A stretch of DNA of 64,000 nucleotides, taken from positions 1 to 64,000 of the forward strand of contig JAIXRN010000032.1 in NCBI GenBank assembly GCA_027485165.1, in the 5' to 3' direction. Below the pieces are notes generated by a model that had not been told where the DNA came from, did not search any database, and was given only the letters and a program-made list of their open reading frames with translations. The position numbers and the translations under genes were made by a program. The stretch's first letter is position 1; every line of letters begins with the position of its first letter. The DNA comes from Rubrivivax sp. (GTDB lineage Bacteria > Pseudomonadota > Gammaproteobacteria > Burkholderiales > Burkholderiaceae_C). Positions 10,831-22,491 of this stretch are shown in pieces.

Positions 10831-11574
10831 TCAAGCTCGGCAGATGGCCACGAAGTCGGCGGCCTTCAAGGCGGCGCCGCCAATCAGGCCGCCGTCGATA
10901 TCGGGTTGTGCAAACAGGCTGGCCGCGTTGTCGGGCTTGACGCTGCCGCCGTACAGGATGCGCATGGCCGCGCCGTGGCCGGTGGCCGCCTGCAGCTGTG
11001 CCCGCAATACAGCGTGCACGGACTGCGCTTGTTCCGGGCTGGCGGTGCGGCCCGTGCCGATGGCCCAGACGGGTTCATAGGCCACCACCATCTCGGCCGC
11101 GCAGTGCGCCAGGGTGTGGATGACGGCAGAGAGCTGGCGCTTCACCACCGCTTCGGTCTGGCCGGCTTCGCGTTCGGCCAGCGTTTCGCCCACACACACC
11201 ACGGGTGTCACGCCCTTGGCCAGCGCGGCCTGGGCCTTGGCAGCCACGATCTCGTCGCTTTCGGCGTGGTAGGCCCGACGTTCTGAATGGCCGACGATCG
11301 CATAGCGGCAGCCCAGTTCAGCCAGCATGCCAGCCGACACTTCGCCGGTGTAGGCGCCCTGGGCGTGCGCGGAAACGTCCTGCGAGCCCCAGCGGATGTC
11401 GCTGCTGGCCAGGGTGGCGGCGGTTTCGCTCAGGTAGACAAAGGGCACGCAGACGGCCACGTCGGCGGTGTATGGGCGGGCGGCCAGCAGGCCGGCCAGC
11501 AATTCGGCATTCGCAGGCCGGCTGCCGTGCATCTTCCAGTTGCCAACCACCAGGGTCTTGCGCGGGGTGTTCAC
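10831..11574 (-). CDS. tpiA: triose-phosphate isomerase
   Basis: This 247-residue TIM-barrel enzyme interconverts dihydroxyacetone phosphate and glyceraldehyde 3-phosphate. The catalytic residues are visible: K14 in [10 protein letters not shown]96 in IVGHSERR and E167 in [12 protein letters not shown]. The C-terminal phosphate-binding loop ILYGGSVKP is intact. The start is GTG at 11574, 13 bases after the upstream oxidoreductase stop, so the genes pnp-qor-tpiA-secG form a tight run. Confidence 0.97.
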   Translation of the reverse strand: MNTPRKTLVVGNWKMHGSRPANAELLAGLLAARPYTADVAVCVPFVYLSETAATLASSDIRWGSQDVSAHAQGAYTGEVSAGMLAELGCRYAIVGHSERRAYHAESDEIVAAKAQAALAKGVTPVVCVGETLAEREAGQTEAVVKRQLSAVIHTLAHCAAEMVVAYEPVWAIGTGRTASPEQAQSVHAVLRAQLQAATGHGAAMRILYGGSVKPDNAASLFAQPDIDGGLIGGAALKAADFVAICRA

Positions 11575-11587
11575 GTGTTCATCCTGT

Positions 11588-12595
11588 TCAGGCTGACCAG
11601 TTCAGCACGATCTTGCCCACATGGGTGCCGGATTCCATCAGCGCGTGGGCGCCGGCGGCCTGCGCGGCCGGGAACACCTGATGGATGACGGGCCGGATGC
11701 GGCCAGCGTCCAGCAATGGCCAGACCTGGCTGCGCAGTGCCTGGGCCAGTACGGTCTTGTAGGCCACGCTGCGCGGGCGCAGGGTGCTGCCGACGATGGC
11801 CAGACGCTTGCGCAGCAGCAGGCCGGCGTCGATCTCGCTCTTCACGCCGCCCTGCACGGCAATCAGCGCCAGACGGCCGTCTTCGGCCATGCACTTCAGT
11901 TCGCGGCCGATGTAGTCGCCCGCCACCATGTCCAGCACCACATCGACACCGCGGCCCCCCGTCAGGCGCAGGGTTTCGGCCACGAAGTCCTGGCTGCGGT
12001 AGTTGATGGCGTGGTCAGCACCCAGGGCCAGGCAGGCGGCGCACTTGTCGTCGCTGCCGGCGGTGACGATGACCGTCGCGCCCCAGGCCCTGGCCAGCTG
12101 AATGGCGGTGACGCCGATGCCGCTGCTGCCGCCCTGCACCAGCAGGGTCTCGCCGGCTTTCAGGCCGGCAATATGGAAGACGTTTTGCCAGACGGTGAAG
12201 AAGGTCTCGGGCAGGCTGGCCGCTTCCAGCATCGACAAGCCCTGCGGCACCGCCAGGCACTGGCCCGCTGGTGCGACGCAATACTGGGCGTAGCCACCGC
12301 CAGCCACCAGAGCGCAGACGGCGTCGCCCAGCTTCAGCCCGGCGGCAGCCAGGTCGGCGTCGGCCCCGCCAGCCACCGTACCCGCCACTTCCAGACCCGG
12401 CAGGTCCGACACGCCCGGCGGCATCGGGTACAGGCCCTTGCGCTGCAGCACGTCGGGGCGGTTGATGCCGCTGGCCTGCACGGCAATCAGCAGTTCGCCC
12501 GTCTTCGGCACGGGCACCGGGCGCTGCGTTTCGCGCAGCACATCGGGCCCGCCGAAACCAGCGATTTCGATGGCGCGCATGGCGGTGGCGGTCAC
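11588..12595 (-). CDS. NAD(P)H-quinone oxidoreductase, PIG3-like zinc-independent MDR family
   Basis: This 335-residue protein belongs to the medium-chain dehydrogenase/reductase superfamily. It has the quinone-reductase N-terminus ([20 protein letters not shown]) and a Rossmann motif [20 protein letters not shown] near residue 155. The cysteine/histidine zinc ligands of alcohol dehydrogenases are absent, which fits the PIG3/QOR branch that reduces quinones with NADPH. The GTG start at 12595 is supported by a TGAGG ribosome site; an in-frame ATG at 12580 would give 330 residues. It follows pnp by 8 bases. The true substrate is unknown. Confidence 0.88.
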   Translation of the reverse strand: MTATAMRAIEIAGFGGPDVLRETQRPVPVPKTGELLIAVQASGINRPDVLQRKGLYPMPPGVSDLPGLEVAGTVAGGADADLAAAGLKLGDAVCALVAGGGYAQYCVAPAGQCLAVPQGLSMLEAASLPETFFTVWQNVFHIAGLKAGETLLVQGGSSGIGVTAIQLARAWGATVIVTAGSDDKCAACLALGADHAINYRSQDFVAETLRLTGGRGVDVVLDMVAGDYIGRELKCMAEDGRLALIAVQGGVKSEIDAGLLLRKRLAIVGSTLRPRSVAYKTVLAQALRSQVWPLLDAGRIRPVIHQVFPAAQAAGAHALMESGTHVGKIVLNWSA

Positions 12596-12603
12596 CGCAG
12601 GCC

Positions 12604-14898
12604 TCAGTCTTGGTTCGACTGCGGCGGCGTGCCGTGGTCGGCGGCTGGAGCCTCGGCAACGGGCGCATCGCCACGGGGTTCACGCGGCTCGCGGGGTTCG
12701 CGCGGCTCACGTCGCGGGCGGTCACCACGGTCGCCACCACGGCCACCGCGGTCGCCACGGTCATTGAACTCGCGGCGCGGGCGCTCTTCCTCGACATAGC
12801 CTTCAGGGCGGTCGAGCAGGGCCTTCAAGCTGAGCTTGATGCGGCCCTTTTCGTCCGTCTCCATGACCTTGACCTTGATGACCTGGCCTTCGGTCAGGAA
12901 GTCGCTGACGTTTTCCACGCGCTGGTGCGCGATCTGGCTGATGTGCAGCAGGCCGTCCTTGCCCGGCAGGATGTTGACCAGGGCGCCGAAGTCCAGGATC
13001 TTGGTGACCGCACCTTCGTAGACCTTGCCCACTTCGGCTTCAGCCGTGATTTCGCTGATGCGCTTCAGGGCGAACGCTGCCTTCTCGGCGTCGGTCGATG
13101 CCACGGTGATGGTGCCGTCTTCGCCGATGTCGATCGTGCAGCCGGTTTCCTCGGTCAGCGCGCGGATGGTGGCGCCGCCCTTGCCGATCACGTCACGGAT
13201 CTTTTCCGTGTTGATCTTCATCGTGTAGAGGCGCGGGGCGAACTGGCTGACTTCTTCCTTGGCGCCGCCCACCGCGTCGACCATCTTGCCCAGGATGTGC
13301 AGGCGCGCTTCCTTGGCCTGCGCCAGCGCCACCTGCATGATTTCCTTGGTGATGCCCTGGATCTTGATGTCCATTTGCAGCGCGGTGATGCCGCTGTTGC
13401 TGCCGGCGACCTTGAAGTCCATGTCGCCCAGGTGATCTTCGTCACCCAGGATGTCGGTCAGCACCGCGAAGCGGTTGCCTTCCTTGATCAGGCCCATGGC
13501 GATGCCGGCCACGTGCGCCTTCAGCGGCACGCCGGCGTCCAGCATGCTCAGGCAGCCACCGCAGACGCTGGCCATCGACGACGAGCCATTGCTTTCGGTG
13601 ATCTCCGACACGATGCGGATCGTGTACGGGAAGTCTTCCTTCTTCGGCAGCACCGCGGCCAGCGCGCGCTTGGCGAGCCGGCCGTGGCCGATTTCGCGGC
13701 GCTTGGGCGTGCCAAAGCGGCCGGCTTCGCCCGTGGCGAAGGGCGGCATGTTGTAGTGCAGCATGAAGTAGTCGGTGAATTCACCGGCCAGTGCGTCGAT
13801 GCGCTGCGCGTCGCGGTCCGTACCCAGCGTGGCCACCACCAGCGCCTGCGTTTCGCCGCGCGTGAACAGGGCCGAACCGTGGGTGCGGGGCAGCACGCCG
13901 CTGCGGATCTCGATCGGGCGCACGGTGCGTGTGTCGCGGCCGTCGATGCGCGGCTCGCCGGCCAGGATCTGGCTGCGCACGATGCGGCTCTCGATCTCGA
14001 AGAGCAGTTCGCTCAGCTTGCCCGAATCGTGTTCGTAGGCTTCGGCCTTCAGCGCGGCCGACACGGCGGCATAGGCTTCACGCGTGGCCGTGGTGCGGGC
14101 CTGCTTGCTGCGGATCTGGTAGGCCGCGCGCAGCGGACCTTCGGCCAGGGCGGTGACCTTGGCGATGAAGGCTTCGTCCTTCGCAGGGGCTTGCCAGTTC
14201 CATTCGGGCTTGCCAGCGTCGCGCACCAGTTCGTTGATGGCGGCAATCGCGATCTTGCCCATGTCGTGGCCGTAGACCACGGCGCCCAGCATCACTTCTT
14301 CGCTCAGCTGGTCGGCTTCGGATTCCACCATCAGCACAGCGGCTTCGGTGCCGGCCACCACCAGGTCCAGGCGGCTGTCCTTCAGCTGCGCCTGGCCCGG
14401 GTTCAGCACGTATTCGCCGTTCACATAGCCCACGCGGGCGGCGCCGATGGGGCCCGCGAAAGGAATGCCGCTGATGGCCAGCGCGGCGCTGGTGCCGATC
14501 ATCGCGGCGATGTCGGCCTGCACTTCCGGGTTCAGGCTGAGCACGTGCACGATGACCTGGACTTCGTTCAGGAAGCCTTCAGGGAACAGCGGGCGGATGG
14601 GCCGGTCGATCAGGCGGCAGGTCAGCGTTTCGTGTTCGCTGGGGCGGCCTTCACGCTTGAAGAAGCTGCCGGGGATCTTGCCGGCAGCGTAGGTCTTCTC
14701 GGTGTAGTCCACCGTCAGCGGGAAGAAGTCCTGGCCGGGCTTGGCTTCGCCTTTGGCCACCACGGTGGCCAGCACCACGGTGTCTTCGATGTTGACGATG
14801 ACGGCGCCGCTGGACTGGCGGGCGATCTCGCCCGTTTCCAGCGTGACGCTGTGGGGGCCCCACTGGAAGGTCTTGGTGACTTTGTTGAACAGGCTCAT
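12604..14898 (-). CDS. pnp: polyribonucleotide nucleotidyltransferase (PNPase)
   Basis: PNPase, 764 residues, degrades RNA 3' to 5' by phosphorolysis. It has two RNase PH-like domains (about 1-140 and 315-450) around a helical linker, then a KH domain (around [14 protein letters not shown]) and an S1 domain ([20 protein letters not shown]). The tail of about 60 residues is rich in Arg and Gly, contains a run of Pro-Arg-Glu triplets encoded by near-identical 9-base units around 12680-12715, and ends in an acidic/Pro stretch. That tail is longer than in E. coli (711 residues total) and probably binds RNA or partners. It follows rpsO across 173 bases that contain a strong hairpin, as in the rpsO-pnp operon of enterobacteria. 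Confidence 0.97.
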   Translation of the reverse strand: MSLFNKVTKTFQWGPHSVTLETGEIARQSSGAVIVNIEDTVVLATVVAKGEAKPGQDFFPLTVDYTEKTYAAGKIPGSFFKREGRPSEHETLTCRLIDRPIRPLFPEGFLNEVQVIVHVLSLNPEVQADIAAMIGTSAALAISGIPFAGPIGAARVGYVNGEYVLNPGQAQLKDSRLDLVVAGTEAAVLMVESEADQLSEEVMLGAVVYGHDMGKIAIAAINELVRDAGKPEWNWQAPAKDEAFIAKVTALAEGPLRAAYQIRSKQARTTATREAYAAVSAALKAEAYEHDSGKLSELLFEIESRIVRSQILAGEPRIDGRDTRTVRPIEIRSGVLPRTHGSALFTRGETQALVVATLGTDRDAQRIDALAGEFTDYFMLHYNMPPFATGEAGRFGTPKRREIGHGRLAKRALAAVLPKKEDFPYTIRIVSEITESNGSSSMASVCGGCLSMLDAGVPLKAHVAGIAMGLIKEGNRFAVLTDILGDEDHLGDMDFKVAGSNSGITALQMDIKIQGITKEIMQVALAQAKEARLHILGKMVDAVGGAKEEVSQFAPRLYTMKINTEKIRDVIGKGGATIRALTEETGCTIDIGEDGTITVASTDAEKAAFALKRISEITAEAEVGKVYEGAVTKILDFGALVNILPGKDGLLHISQIAHQRVENVSDFLTEGQVIKVKVMETDEKGRIKLSLKALLDRPEGYVEEERPRREFNDRGDRGGRGGDRGDRPRREPREPREPREPRGDAPVAEAPAADHGTPPQSNQD

Positions 14899-15036
14899 GC
14901 GATGTCTCTCCGGTGTGGGGGTCAGCGCAATGCCATTCCACCGGGGCCCGGCGGGCTTCGGTGGAATGACACAGCAATGCGGACCATGTTGGGGGTGATG
15001 CAGGTGGCGGGGCAGATGGCAAGCGGCGCCTGGTGC

Positions 15037-15057
15037 GGGGCGGCCAGCGGCCGCCCC
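15037..15057 (-). promoter_or_regulatory. perfect stem-loop in the rpsO-pnp intergenic region
   Basis: GGGGCGGCC and GGCCGCCCC are perfect 9-base complements separated by only three bases, 14 bases after the rpsO stop codon. On the minus strand no T tract follows, so it is not a canonical intrinsic terminator. In E. coli the rpsO-pnp spacer holds a leaky terminator and an RNase III site that controls pnp. This hairpin is at the equivalent place and may protect the rpsO 3' end or serve as a processing site. The role is inferred from position. The rest of the spacer (14899-15036) shows no gene. Confidence 0.55.
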
Positions 15058-15071
15058 GGGGCTGGCCGGGC

Positions 15072-15341
15072 TTACTTGCGCAGGCCGAGCTTGGCGATCA
15101 GCGCGGTGTAGCGCTCGGCGTCGGTGTCCTTCAGGTAGGACAGCAGGCGCTTGCGCTGGTTGACCATCTTCAGCAGGCCGCGGCGGCCGTGGTGGTCTTT
15201 CAGGTGTTGCTTGAAGTGCGGCGTGAGTTCGTTGATGCGCGCGGTCAGCAGCGCAACCTGCACTTCAGGGCTGCCGGTGTCGGTGGCGCTGCGTGCGTTG
15301 TTCTTGACGATCTCAGCCTTGGTGGCAATGGCCAGGGTCAT
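15072..15341 (-). CDS. rpsO: 30S ribosomal protein S15
   Basis: S15, 89 residues, is the normal length. It binds 16S rRNA helices 20-22 and bridges to the 50S subunit. The family sequence [18 protein letters not shown], then [26 protein letters not shown], is intact. It heads the rpsO-pnp run. The 172 bases upstream (15342-15513) hold no gene, and no convincing promoter could be assigned there. Confidence 0.97.
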   Translation of the reverse strand: MTLAIATKAEIVKNNARSATDTGSPEVQVALLTARINELTPHFKQHLKDHHGRRGLLKMVNQRKRLLSYLKDTDAERYTALIAKLGLRK

Positions 15342-15513
15342 GGCGTTTCCTTGTGATCAGGGTGCCGCCCGGCCGCCCCGGTGCGGGCCCGGGGGGTGTG
15401 CGGTTTCCTGTGTTGACTTGCGAACACCAGTGAAACCAACCGGTGCCGTGCTTGCCCGTTGCCAGCCCACATGCGAAAAGCAAGCCGCCAACGGAACTCG
15501 CGAGTGTAAACGA

Positions 15514-16686
15514 TCAAGCCCGTAGCGCAGCAGCCAGGCGTTCCAGCCCCGCGTCCAGCCGCGCCAGGTCGTGCGATGCGAAGCACCAGCGCAGCCAACC
15601 TTCGCCTTCCGCCCCGAAGGCTGCCCCGGGCGCCAGGCCCAGGCCGTGGCGGGCCACCAGGCGCTTGGCCAGGGCCAGCGAATCGCCGGAATCGGGCTGG
15701 CCTTCGACGCGAAAGAAGGCATACATGCCGCCGCGCGGCACGGCGGCCGTCACCCCTGGCAGGGCCATCAGGCCGGGCAGCAGGCGGTCCCGCCCAGCCT
15801 GCAGGCGCCGCATCAGGCCCGGCACGAAGTCGTCGGCCATCGCCAGCGCGGCCAGCGCCCCGCGCTGCACGAACACCGGCGCGCAGGAGCTGTTGTATTC
15901 CAGCAGCACACCAGCTGCATCCAGTGCCGCCGCCGGCAGCACCAGCCAGCCCAGGCGCCAACCCGTCATCAAGAAGCTCTTGCTGAAGCTGTGCGCCACC
16001 AGCAGCCGGTCTTCGGGCGCGGCGATGTCCAGGAAGCTGGGGGCGCAGGCGGCGTCGAAGTAGACGCGTTCGTAGACCTCGTCGGCCACGATCCAGGTGC
16101 CGGTGCGGCGGCAGTGGTCCAGCAACTGCTGCTGTTCGGCGCGGGTGAGCGTCCAACCCGTGGGGTTGTTCGGGGCGTTCAGCAGCAGCACGCGCGTGGC
16201 CGGGGTGACGGCCGCCAGCAGGGCCGGCAGGTCCAGCCCCCAGACGCCCGCACGCGGCTGCAGGGCCACGCGGGTGACGCGTGCGCCCAGGATGGCCGGC
16301 TGCGCCGTCAGGTTCGGCCACACCGGCACCACGGCCACCAGTTCGTCACCAGGCGACAGCAGCATCTGCATGGCCACCATCAGCGCGCTCACGCCACTGG
16401 ACGTGACAGCGATGCGGTCTGCCCCGATGGGCCCGTGCAGCGCGCTGCTGTAGCGGGCGATGGCCTCGCGCAGTTCGAGCAGACCCAGGTTGTGCGAGTA
16501 GAAGGTCTCGCCGCGCTGCAGCGATTCGGCAGCCGCCTGGCGCACGGCAGCCGGCGTGACTTCGTCGCTTTCGCCGAACCAGAACGCCAGCACGTCGCTG
16601 CGCCCCAGGCCGGCATTGGCCACTTCGCGGATCTTGGAACCTGCCAGGCCAGCGATGGCGGGGCGCATGAAAGGGGTAGCGGTCAT
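15514..16686 (-). CDS. PLP-dependent aminotransferase, class I/II
   Basis: This 390-residue fold-type I aminotransferase shows the substrate-binding NAPNNPTG motif near residue 171. The PLP lysine lies in HSFSKSFLMTGWRLGW near residue 234, preceded by the Asp/Tyr pair in ADEVYERVYF. It groups with broad aspartate/aromatic-type enzymes; the amino-acid specificity cannot be read from the sequence. It follows a binding-protein gene by 49 bases on the same strand, so the two could be co-transcribed, with the binding protein delivering the amino acid. That link is inference. Confidence 0.85.
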   Translation of the reverse strand: MTATPFMRPAIAGLAGSKIREVANAGLGRSDVLAFWFGESDEVTPAAVRQAAAESLQRGETFYSHNLGLLELREAIARYSSALHGPIGADRIAVTSSGVSALMVAMQMLLSPGDELVAVVPVWPNLTAQPAILGARVTRVALQPRAGVWGLDLPALLAAVTPATRVLLLNAPNNPTGWTLTRAEQQQLLDHCRRTGTWIVADEVYERVYFDAACAPSFLDIAAPEDRLLVAHSFSKSFLMTGWRLGWLVLPAAALDAAGVLLEYNSSCAPVFVQRGALAALAMADDFVPGLMRRLQAGRDRLLPGLMALPGVTAAVPRGGMYAFFRVEGQPDSGDSLALAKRLVARHGLGLAPGAAFGAEGEGWLRWCFASHDLARLDAGLERLAAALRA

Positions 16687-16735
16687 CGGGGGCCTGGTAG
16701 GCGGGGCCAGCGACAGGCCGCGCGGGGACGGGGAA

Positions 16736-18022
16736 TCAATCGGCGCGGCTCATCTGGCAGCTGTGGGGCTGGGCGGCCGCCACAGCGTCGAAGCGGCGCA
16801 GGGTGCGAAAGCCGAAACCCGAGCCTTCCACGTCGTGCCGCACGCCCGGGCTGCCCAGCTTTTCCATCACGCTCACCACCAGGGGCTGCTGCAGCTGGTG
16901 GTCGGCAGCGCGCATCTGGGCGCTGTGCAGGCCGCCCAGCCAGCGGCTGTCCAGGCGGGCGCCTGCCAACGCGCGCGCCACGGTCGCGGCTTCCGGGCTG
17001 CCGGCAGCTTCAATGGCGCGCACCAGCATTTCCACCAGGGCCTGCATGCGCACGTGCACGTAGTCGTCCTTCGGTTCGGGAAAGCGCTGCTTGAAGGCGG
17101 CGTAGAAGGCATCGGATGCTGCGCCCCCCAGGTTCGGGTGCCATTCGGCCACCGCCAGCACCCGGCCCACGCCGGCTTCACCGATGGCCGCAGGCGCGCC
17201 CAGCGCATTGCCGTAGAAGGTGTAGAGCCGCGCCTCGGAACCGACTTCGCGCAGCGCGCGCACCAGCAGGGTCAGGTCGTTGCCCCAGTTGCCCGTGAGC
17301 ACGGCCTGCGCGCCGCTGGCCTTGATTTTCGAAGCGTAGGGCAGGAAGTCCTTCACGCGCCCCAGCGGGTGCAGTTCGTCGCCCACGATGCTGATGTCCG
17401 GCCGCTTGGCGGCCAGAATCTGGCGAGCCTTCCTGGCCACCTGCTGGCCGAAGCTGTAGTCCTGGCCGAACAGGTACAGCCGGCTCACGCCCAGGTCGTC
17501 GCGCAGCGCGTCGGTCAGCGCAGCCAGGCGCATATCGGCGTGCGCGTCGAAGCGGAAGTGCCAGAAGCTGCAGCGTTCGTTGGTCAGCGCGGGGTCGACC
17601 GCGGAATAGTTCAGGAACAGCGCGCGGCGCTGGGGTTCGCGCGCGTTGTGCTTGTCCAGCGCGTCGACCAGCGCCGCGGCCGTGGCGCTGCTGTTGCCCT
17701 GCAGGATGAAACCCACGCGCTGGTCCAGCGCGCTCTTCAGCAGCGACAGCGCTTCTTCCGTGTTGCCCTTGCTGTCGAAGCGCAAAAGGGCCAGCGGACG
17801 CGCGCCGCCTGGCAGCCGCACCCCGCCCTGGGCGTTGATGCGTTCCACCGCCCAGAGCAGGTTGCGGAACACGGCTTCGCCGGCATTGGCAAAGGGCCCG
17901 GACAGGCCTTCGATCATGGCCAGGCGCAGGGGCTCGGCGCGCGGGGCTTCGGTCTGTGGCTGCGCGGCCGGCCATGCCAGGGCCAGGGGCGCAGCCAGCA
18001 GCGCGCGGCGGGTGGGTTGCAT
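16736..18022 (-). CDS. ABC-type branched-chain amino acid-like periplasmic binding protein
   Basis: This 428-residue type I periplasmic binding protein of the HAAT (hydrophobic amino acid transporter) family has an N-terminal signal (MQPTRRALLAAPLALAWPAA) with twin arginines but no clear Tat motif. The LRLAMIEGLSGPFANAG opening and LYLFGQDYSFGQQVARKA are typical of Leu/Ile/Val-type binding proteins. The frame is open further upstream, but the start at 18022 gives the signal peptide. No permease or ATPase gene lies nearby, so it is either an orphan receptor or served by a transporter encoded elsewhere. Related proteins are found beside quinoprotein alcohol oxidation genes. The ligand is unknown. 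Confidence 0.8.
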   Translation of the reverse strand: MQPTRRALLAAPLALAWPAAQPQTEAPRAEPLRLAMIEGLSGPFANAGEAVFRNLLWAVERINAQGGVRLPGGARPLALLRFDSKGNTEEALSLLKSALDQRVGFILQGNSSATAAALVDALDKHNAREPQRRALFLNYSAVDPALTNERCSFWHFRFDAHADMRLAALTDALRDDLGVSRLYLFGQDYSFGQQVARKARQILAAKRPDISIVGDELHPLGRVKDFLPYASKIKASGAQAVLTGNWGNDLTLLVRALREVGSEARLYTFYGNALGAPAAIGEAGVGRVLAVAEWHPNLGGAASDAFYAAFKQRFPEPKDDYVHVRMQALVEMLVRAIEAAGSPEAATVARALAGARLDSRWLGGLHSAQMRAADHQLQQPLVVSVMEKLGSPGVRHDVEGSGFGFRTLRRFDAVAAAQPHSCQMSRAD

Positions 18023-18078
18023 CGGTTGAACGGGGCGTGCGGCGGGCAATGGCCCAGATCGGCGCAAAGCCACAGATT

Positions 18079-19125
18079 CTAGGCGTCGGCACCCTGCGCT
18101 TCGGCCAGCGGCCAGCGGGGGCGCACGTCGAAGGCGCCGTCGCGGCGCAGATCGGCCAGGCCGGCCTGCAGGCGAAGCGCCGCGGCCAGGGCGATCATCG
18201 CGCCGTTGTCGGTGCACAGGTGCAGTGGCGGGTAGTGCACACGGGCGCCCAGCCGGGCGGCACCGGCCGTCAGCGCCTCGCGCAGGCGCAGGTTGGCGCC
18301 CACGCCGCCGGCTACTACCAGGCGCCGTAGGCCGCTCTGCTTCAGGGCGCGCAAGGTCTTGGCCACCAGCACGTCGACGATCGCAGCCTGGGTGGATGCG
18401 GCCAGGTCGGCCAGCACCGCCGGGCCTGGCGCCGGGCCCAGCTTGCGGTGGGCCGTGAGCACGGCCGTTTTCAGCCCAGCAAAGGAAAAGTCCAGGTCGC
18501 CGCTGTGCAGCAGCGGCCGCGGCAATGCAAAGGCCGCCGGGTTGCCCTGCTGTGCCAGCCGGGCCAGCGCCGGGCCGCCGGGGTAGCCCAGGCCCATCAG
18601 CTTGGCGCTCTTGTCGAAGGCTTCGCCAGCTGCGTCGTCGATGGTTTCGCCCAACAGGGCATAGCGGCCAACCCCTTCTACCTGCATCAGCTGGGTGTGC
18701 CCGCCCGAGACCAGCAAGGCGACGAAGGGAAATTCCGGCGCGTCTTCAGCCAGGAAGGGCGACAGCAGATGCCCTTCCAGGTGGTGCACACCCAGCGTGG
18801 GCTTGCCCAACGCAGCGCCCAGGGCCACGGCCACGCCCGCACCGACCAGCAGGGCCCCGGCCAGGCCCGGGCCGCGGGTGTAGGCCACCACGTCGACATC
18901 GGCCAGCGTGCTGCCGGCCTGCGCCAGCACCTGCCGAGCCAGCGGCAGCACGCGGCGGATGTGGTCGCGCGACGCCAGTTCCGGCACCACGCCGCCATAG
19001 GCCTGGTGCATGTCCACCTGGCTGTGCAGGGCATCGCCCAGCAGGCGCGGCGGGTGGCCGGCTTCCAGCGCCACCAAGGCCACGCCTGTCTCGTCGCAGG
19101 AAGATTCGAAGCCCAGGACGTTCAT
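18079..19125 (-). CDS. tsaD: tRNA N6-threonylcarbamoyladenosine transferase TsaD
   Basis: TsaD transfers the threonylcarbamoyl group to A37 of ANN-decoding tRNAs, acting with TsaB, TsaC and TsaE. The protein (348 residues) opens with [11 protein letters not shown] and carries the metal-binding HHLEGH motif (H115, H119), [10 protein letters not shown] and the C-terminal [10 protein letters not shown] loop of the ASKHA fold. The start is taken as ATG 19125; ATG 19128 directly before it would add one Met. In E. coli it is divergent from rpsU, but here rpsU lies about 20 kb away. Confidence 0.96.
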   Translation of the reverse strand: MNVLGFESSCDETGVALVALEAGHPPRLLGDALHSQVDMHQAYGGVVPELASRDHIRRVLPLARQVLAQAGSTLADVDVVAYTRGPGLAGALLVGAGVAVALGAALGKPTLGVHHLEGHLLSPFLAEDAPEFPFVALLVSGGHTQLMQVEGVGRYALLGETIDDAAGEAFDKSAKLMGLGYPGGPALARLAQQGNPAAFALPRPLLHSGDLDFSFAGLKTAVLTAHRKLGPAPGPAVLADLAASTQAAIVDVLVAKTLRALKQSGLRRLVVAGGVGANLRLREALTAGAARLGARVHYPPLHLCTDNGAMIALAAALRLQAGLADLRRDGAFDVRPRWPLAEAQGADA

Positions 19126-19235
19126 CATCTCAGTGTAGGTCGCACCAGGCCTGACATCGGCATGCGGCTTGCATGATGGAACTCGACGCCTGTTCGGGTG
19201 TCTGTCTGTCTCCTCAGCAGGGCTCAAGCCCTATT

Positions 19236-19272
19236 CGGCCTTCCCGCTCACCCGTGGGGAGGCCGTTTTTTT
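19236..19272 (+). terminator. strong intrinsic terminator on the plus strand, orphan
   Basis: CGGCCTTCCC (19236-19245) pairs with GGGGAGGCCG (19256-19265) in a 10-base stem with one G-U pair and a 10-base loop, followed at once by seven T residues (19266-19272). This is a canonical Rho-independent terminator for plus-strand RNA. All flanking genes (tsaD and the isc operon) are on the minus strand, where no T tract follows the hairpin. A small GGGCTCAAGCCC hairpin sits just upstream (19220-19231). What transcript it ends is unknown; an unannotated small RNA from 19130-19235 or antisense RNA from across tsaD are the options. Confidence 0.75.
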
Positions 19273-19323
19273 GGCCGGCTTGACGCGCTCTTGCACCGCT
19301 TCGGGGCGTTGGTCTGCCCGCCT

Positions 19324-19662
19324 CTAGTGATTTTCCCGGGCGTGGTTGATCGTGTACTTCGGGATCTCGATCGTCACGTCCTCGTTCGAGACGATGGCCT
19401 GGCAGCTCAGCCGCGATGTCGGCGTCAGGCCCCAGGCGCGGTCCAGCAGGTCTTCTTCGCTTTCGTCCATCTCGCCCAGCGAAGCGAAGCCCTGCTTCAC
19501 CACCACGTGGCAGGTGGTGCACGCACAGCTCATTTCGCAGGCGTGTTCGATGGCGATGCCGTTTTCCAGCAGGGCTTCGCACAGCGAAGTACCGCTGGGC
19601 ACGTCCAGCGTGTCGCCCTGGGGGCAGAGTTCGGCGTGGGGCAGGATGCGGATGATGGGCAT
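19324..19662 (-). CDS. fdx: ISC-type 2Fe-2S ferredoxin
   Basis: This adrenodoxin-like ferredoxin of 112 residues donates electrons during cluster assembly on IscU. The 2Fe-2S ligands are C42, C48, C51 and C87, in CEMSCACTTCH and RLSCQA; C46 is the extra cysteine usual in ISC ferredoxins. It ends the isc operon and starts 11 bases after the hscA stop. No iscX follows it. Confidence 0.96.
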   Translation of the reverse strand: MPIIRILPHAELCPQGDTLDVPSGTSLCEALLENGIAIEHACEMSCACTTCHVVVKQGFASLGEMDESEEDLLDRAWGLTPTSRLSCQAIVSNEDVTIEIPKYTINHARENH

Positions 19663-19673
19663 GGTGGGGTGGG

Positions 19674-21545
<1,872 letters not shown>

Positions 21546-21557
21546 GGCGGGCCAGGG

Positions 21558-22094
21558 TCAGCGGGTGGGGTCCAGGGCGTCGAGACGGCGCTCGATGTCC
21601 TGGCGGAAACGTTGCATGAACATCAGCGCACGCACCTGCTGCGCTGCGGCTTCGGGCTGGCCGGCTTCGTCCAGCAGCCGCGCGGCCTGCGCCAGGGTGT
21701 CGTGCTGTTCGGTGGCCAGCTCGGCCTGCAGGGCTTCGACGTCAGCCAGGCTGCGCGCATCTTCCAGCGCTTCGCGCCAGGCCATCTGCTGCATCAGGAA
21801 GTGCGCAGGCATCGCGGTGTTGCGCTCGGCATTGACGGAAGCGCCGCGCATTTCGCACAGGTAGGCGGCGCGCTTGACGGGGTCTTTCAGGCGCTGATGC
21901 GCTTCGTTCACGCGCACGGCCCACTGCATGGCCTGGCGCTGGCGCGTGGCGCTTTCGCCGGCAAAGCGGTCGGGGTGCACTTCAGCCTGCAGGCGGCGCC
22001 ATTGCGCGTCGAGCTGCGCGCGGTCCAGCGCAAACTTCGGCGGCAGGCCGAAGAGCGTGAAGTCGTCGCTGTCCAGGCGCAGGGCGGTGTCCAT
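21558..22094 (-). CDS. hscB: Fe-S assembly co-chaperone HscB (J-domain)
   Basis: HscB stimulates the HscA ATPase and delivers IscU. The J-domain HPD motif is at residues 40-42 (EVHPDRF), and the C-terminal helical IscU-binding domain follows. The start is taken at ATG 22094 (MDTALRLDSDDF), giving 178 residues; a TTG at 22112 would add six. Neither has a strong ribosome site. The gap to iscA upstream is about 60 bases, the widest within the operon after the iscR-iscS gap. Confidence 0.94.
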   Translation of the reverse strand: MDTALRLDSDDFTLFGLPPKFALDRAQLDAQWRRLQAEVHPDRFAGESATRQRQAMQWAVRVNEAHQRLKDPVKRAAYLCEMRGASVNAERNTAMPAHFLMQQMAWREALEDARSLADVEALQAELATEQHDTLAQAARLLDEAGQPEAAAQQVRALMFMQRFRQDIERRLDALDPTR

Positions 22095-22154
22095 GGCGTG
22101 TGAAAAAAGCAAAGCGCGGACGAGGCCGCGCCAGCAGGTTGGCCGTGTGGCGCG

Positions 22155-22478
22155 CTAGACGCGGAAGGATTCTCCGCAGCCGCAGCGGTCTTTTTCGCGC
22201 GGGTTGCGGAACTTGAAGCCTTCGTTCAGGCCTTCGCGCACAAAGTCGAGTTCGGTGCCATCGATGTAGGGCAGGCTCTTCGGGTCCACCAGCACCTTCA
22301 CGCCGTGGTCTTCGAAGACCACGTCTTCAGGGGCGACGTCGTCGGCATATTCCAGCCTGTAGGCCAGGCCCGAACAGCCAGTGGTCTTCACGCCCAGGCG
22401 CACACCCACGCCCTTGCCGCGCCGGGTGATGTAGCGCGTGACGTGGCGGGCAGCGGCATCGGTCAGGGTGACGGACAT
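22155..22478 (-). CDS. iscA: iron-sulfur assembly A-type carrier IscA
   Basis: This 107-residue A-type carrier accepts 4Fe-4S clusters and passes them to target enzymes. The three conserved cysteines are C35 (TTGCSGLAY), C99 and C101 (CGCG). Position between iscU and hscB marks it as IscA rather than ErpA. It starts 13 bases after the iscU stop. Confidence 0.95.
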   Translation of the reverse strand: MSVTLTDAAARHVTRYITRRGKGVGVRLGVKTTGCSGLAYRLEYADDVAPEDVVFEDHGVKVLVDPKSLPYIDGTELDFVREGLNEGFKFRNPREKDRCGCGESFRV

Positions 22479-22491
22479 GGGCGTTCAGGCC

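Noticed and set aside
12610-15111. An open reading frame of over 800 codons on the plus strand opposite pnp.
   Set aside because: It lies antisense to the conserved PNPase, has a composition full of His/Arg/Gln/Val typical of high-GC antisense frames, and matches no family. The same applies to long antisense frames over nuoG, nuoD, hscA, the AcoR-like regulator and the aldehyde dehydrogenase.
15342-15513. A promoter for rpsO in the gap upstream.
   Set aside because: Several weak -35/-10 combinations can be drawn, but none is convincing by eye.
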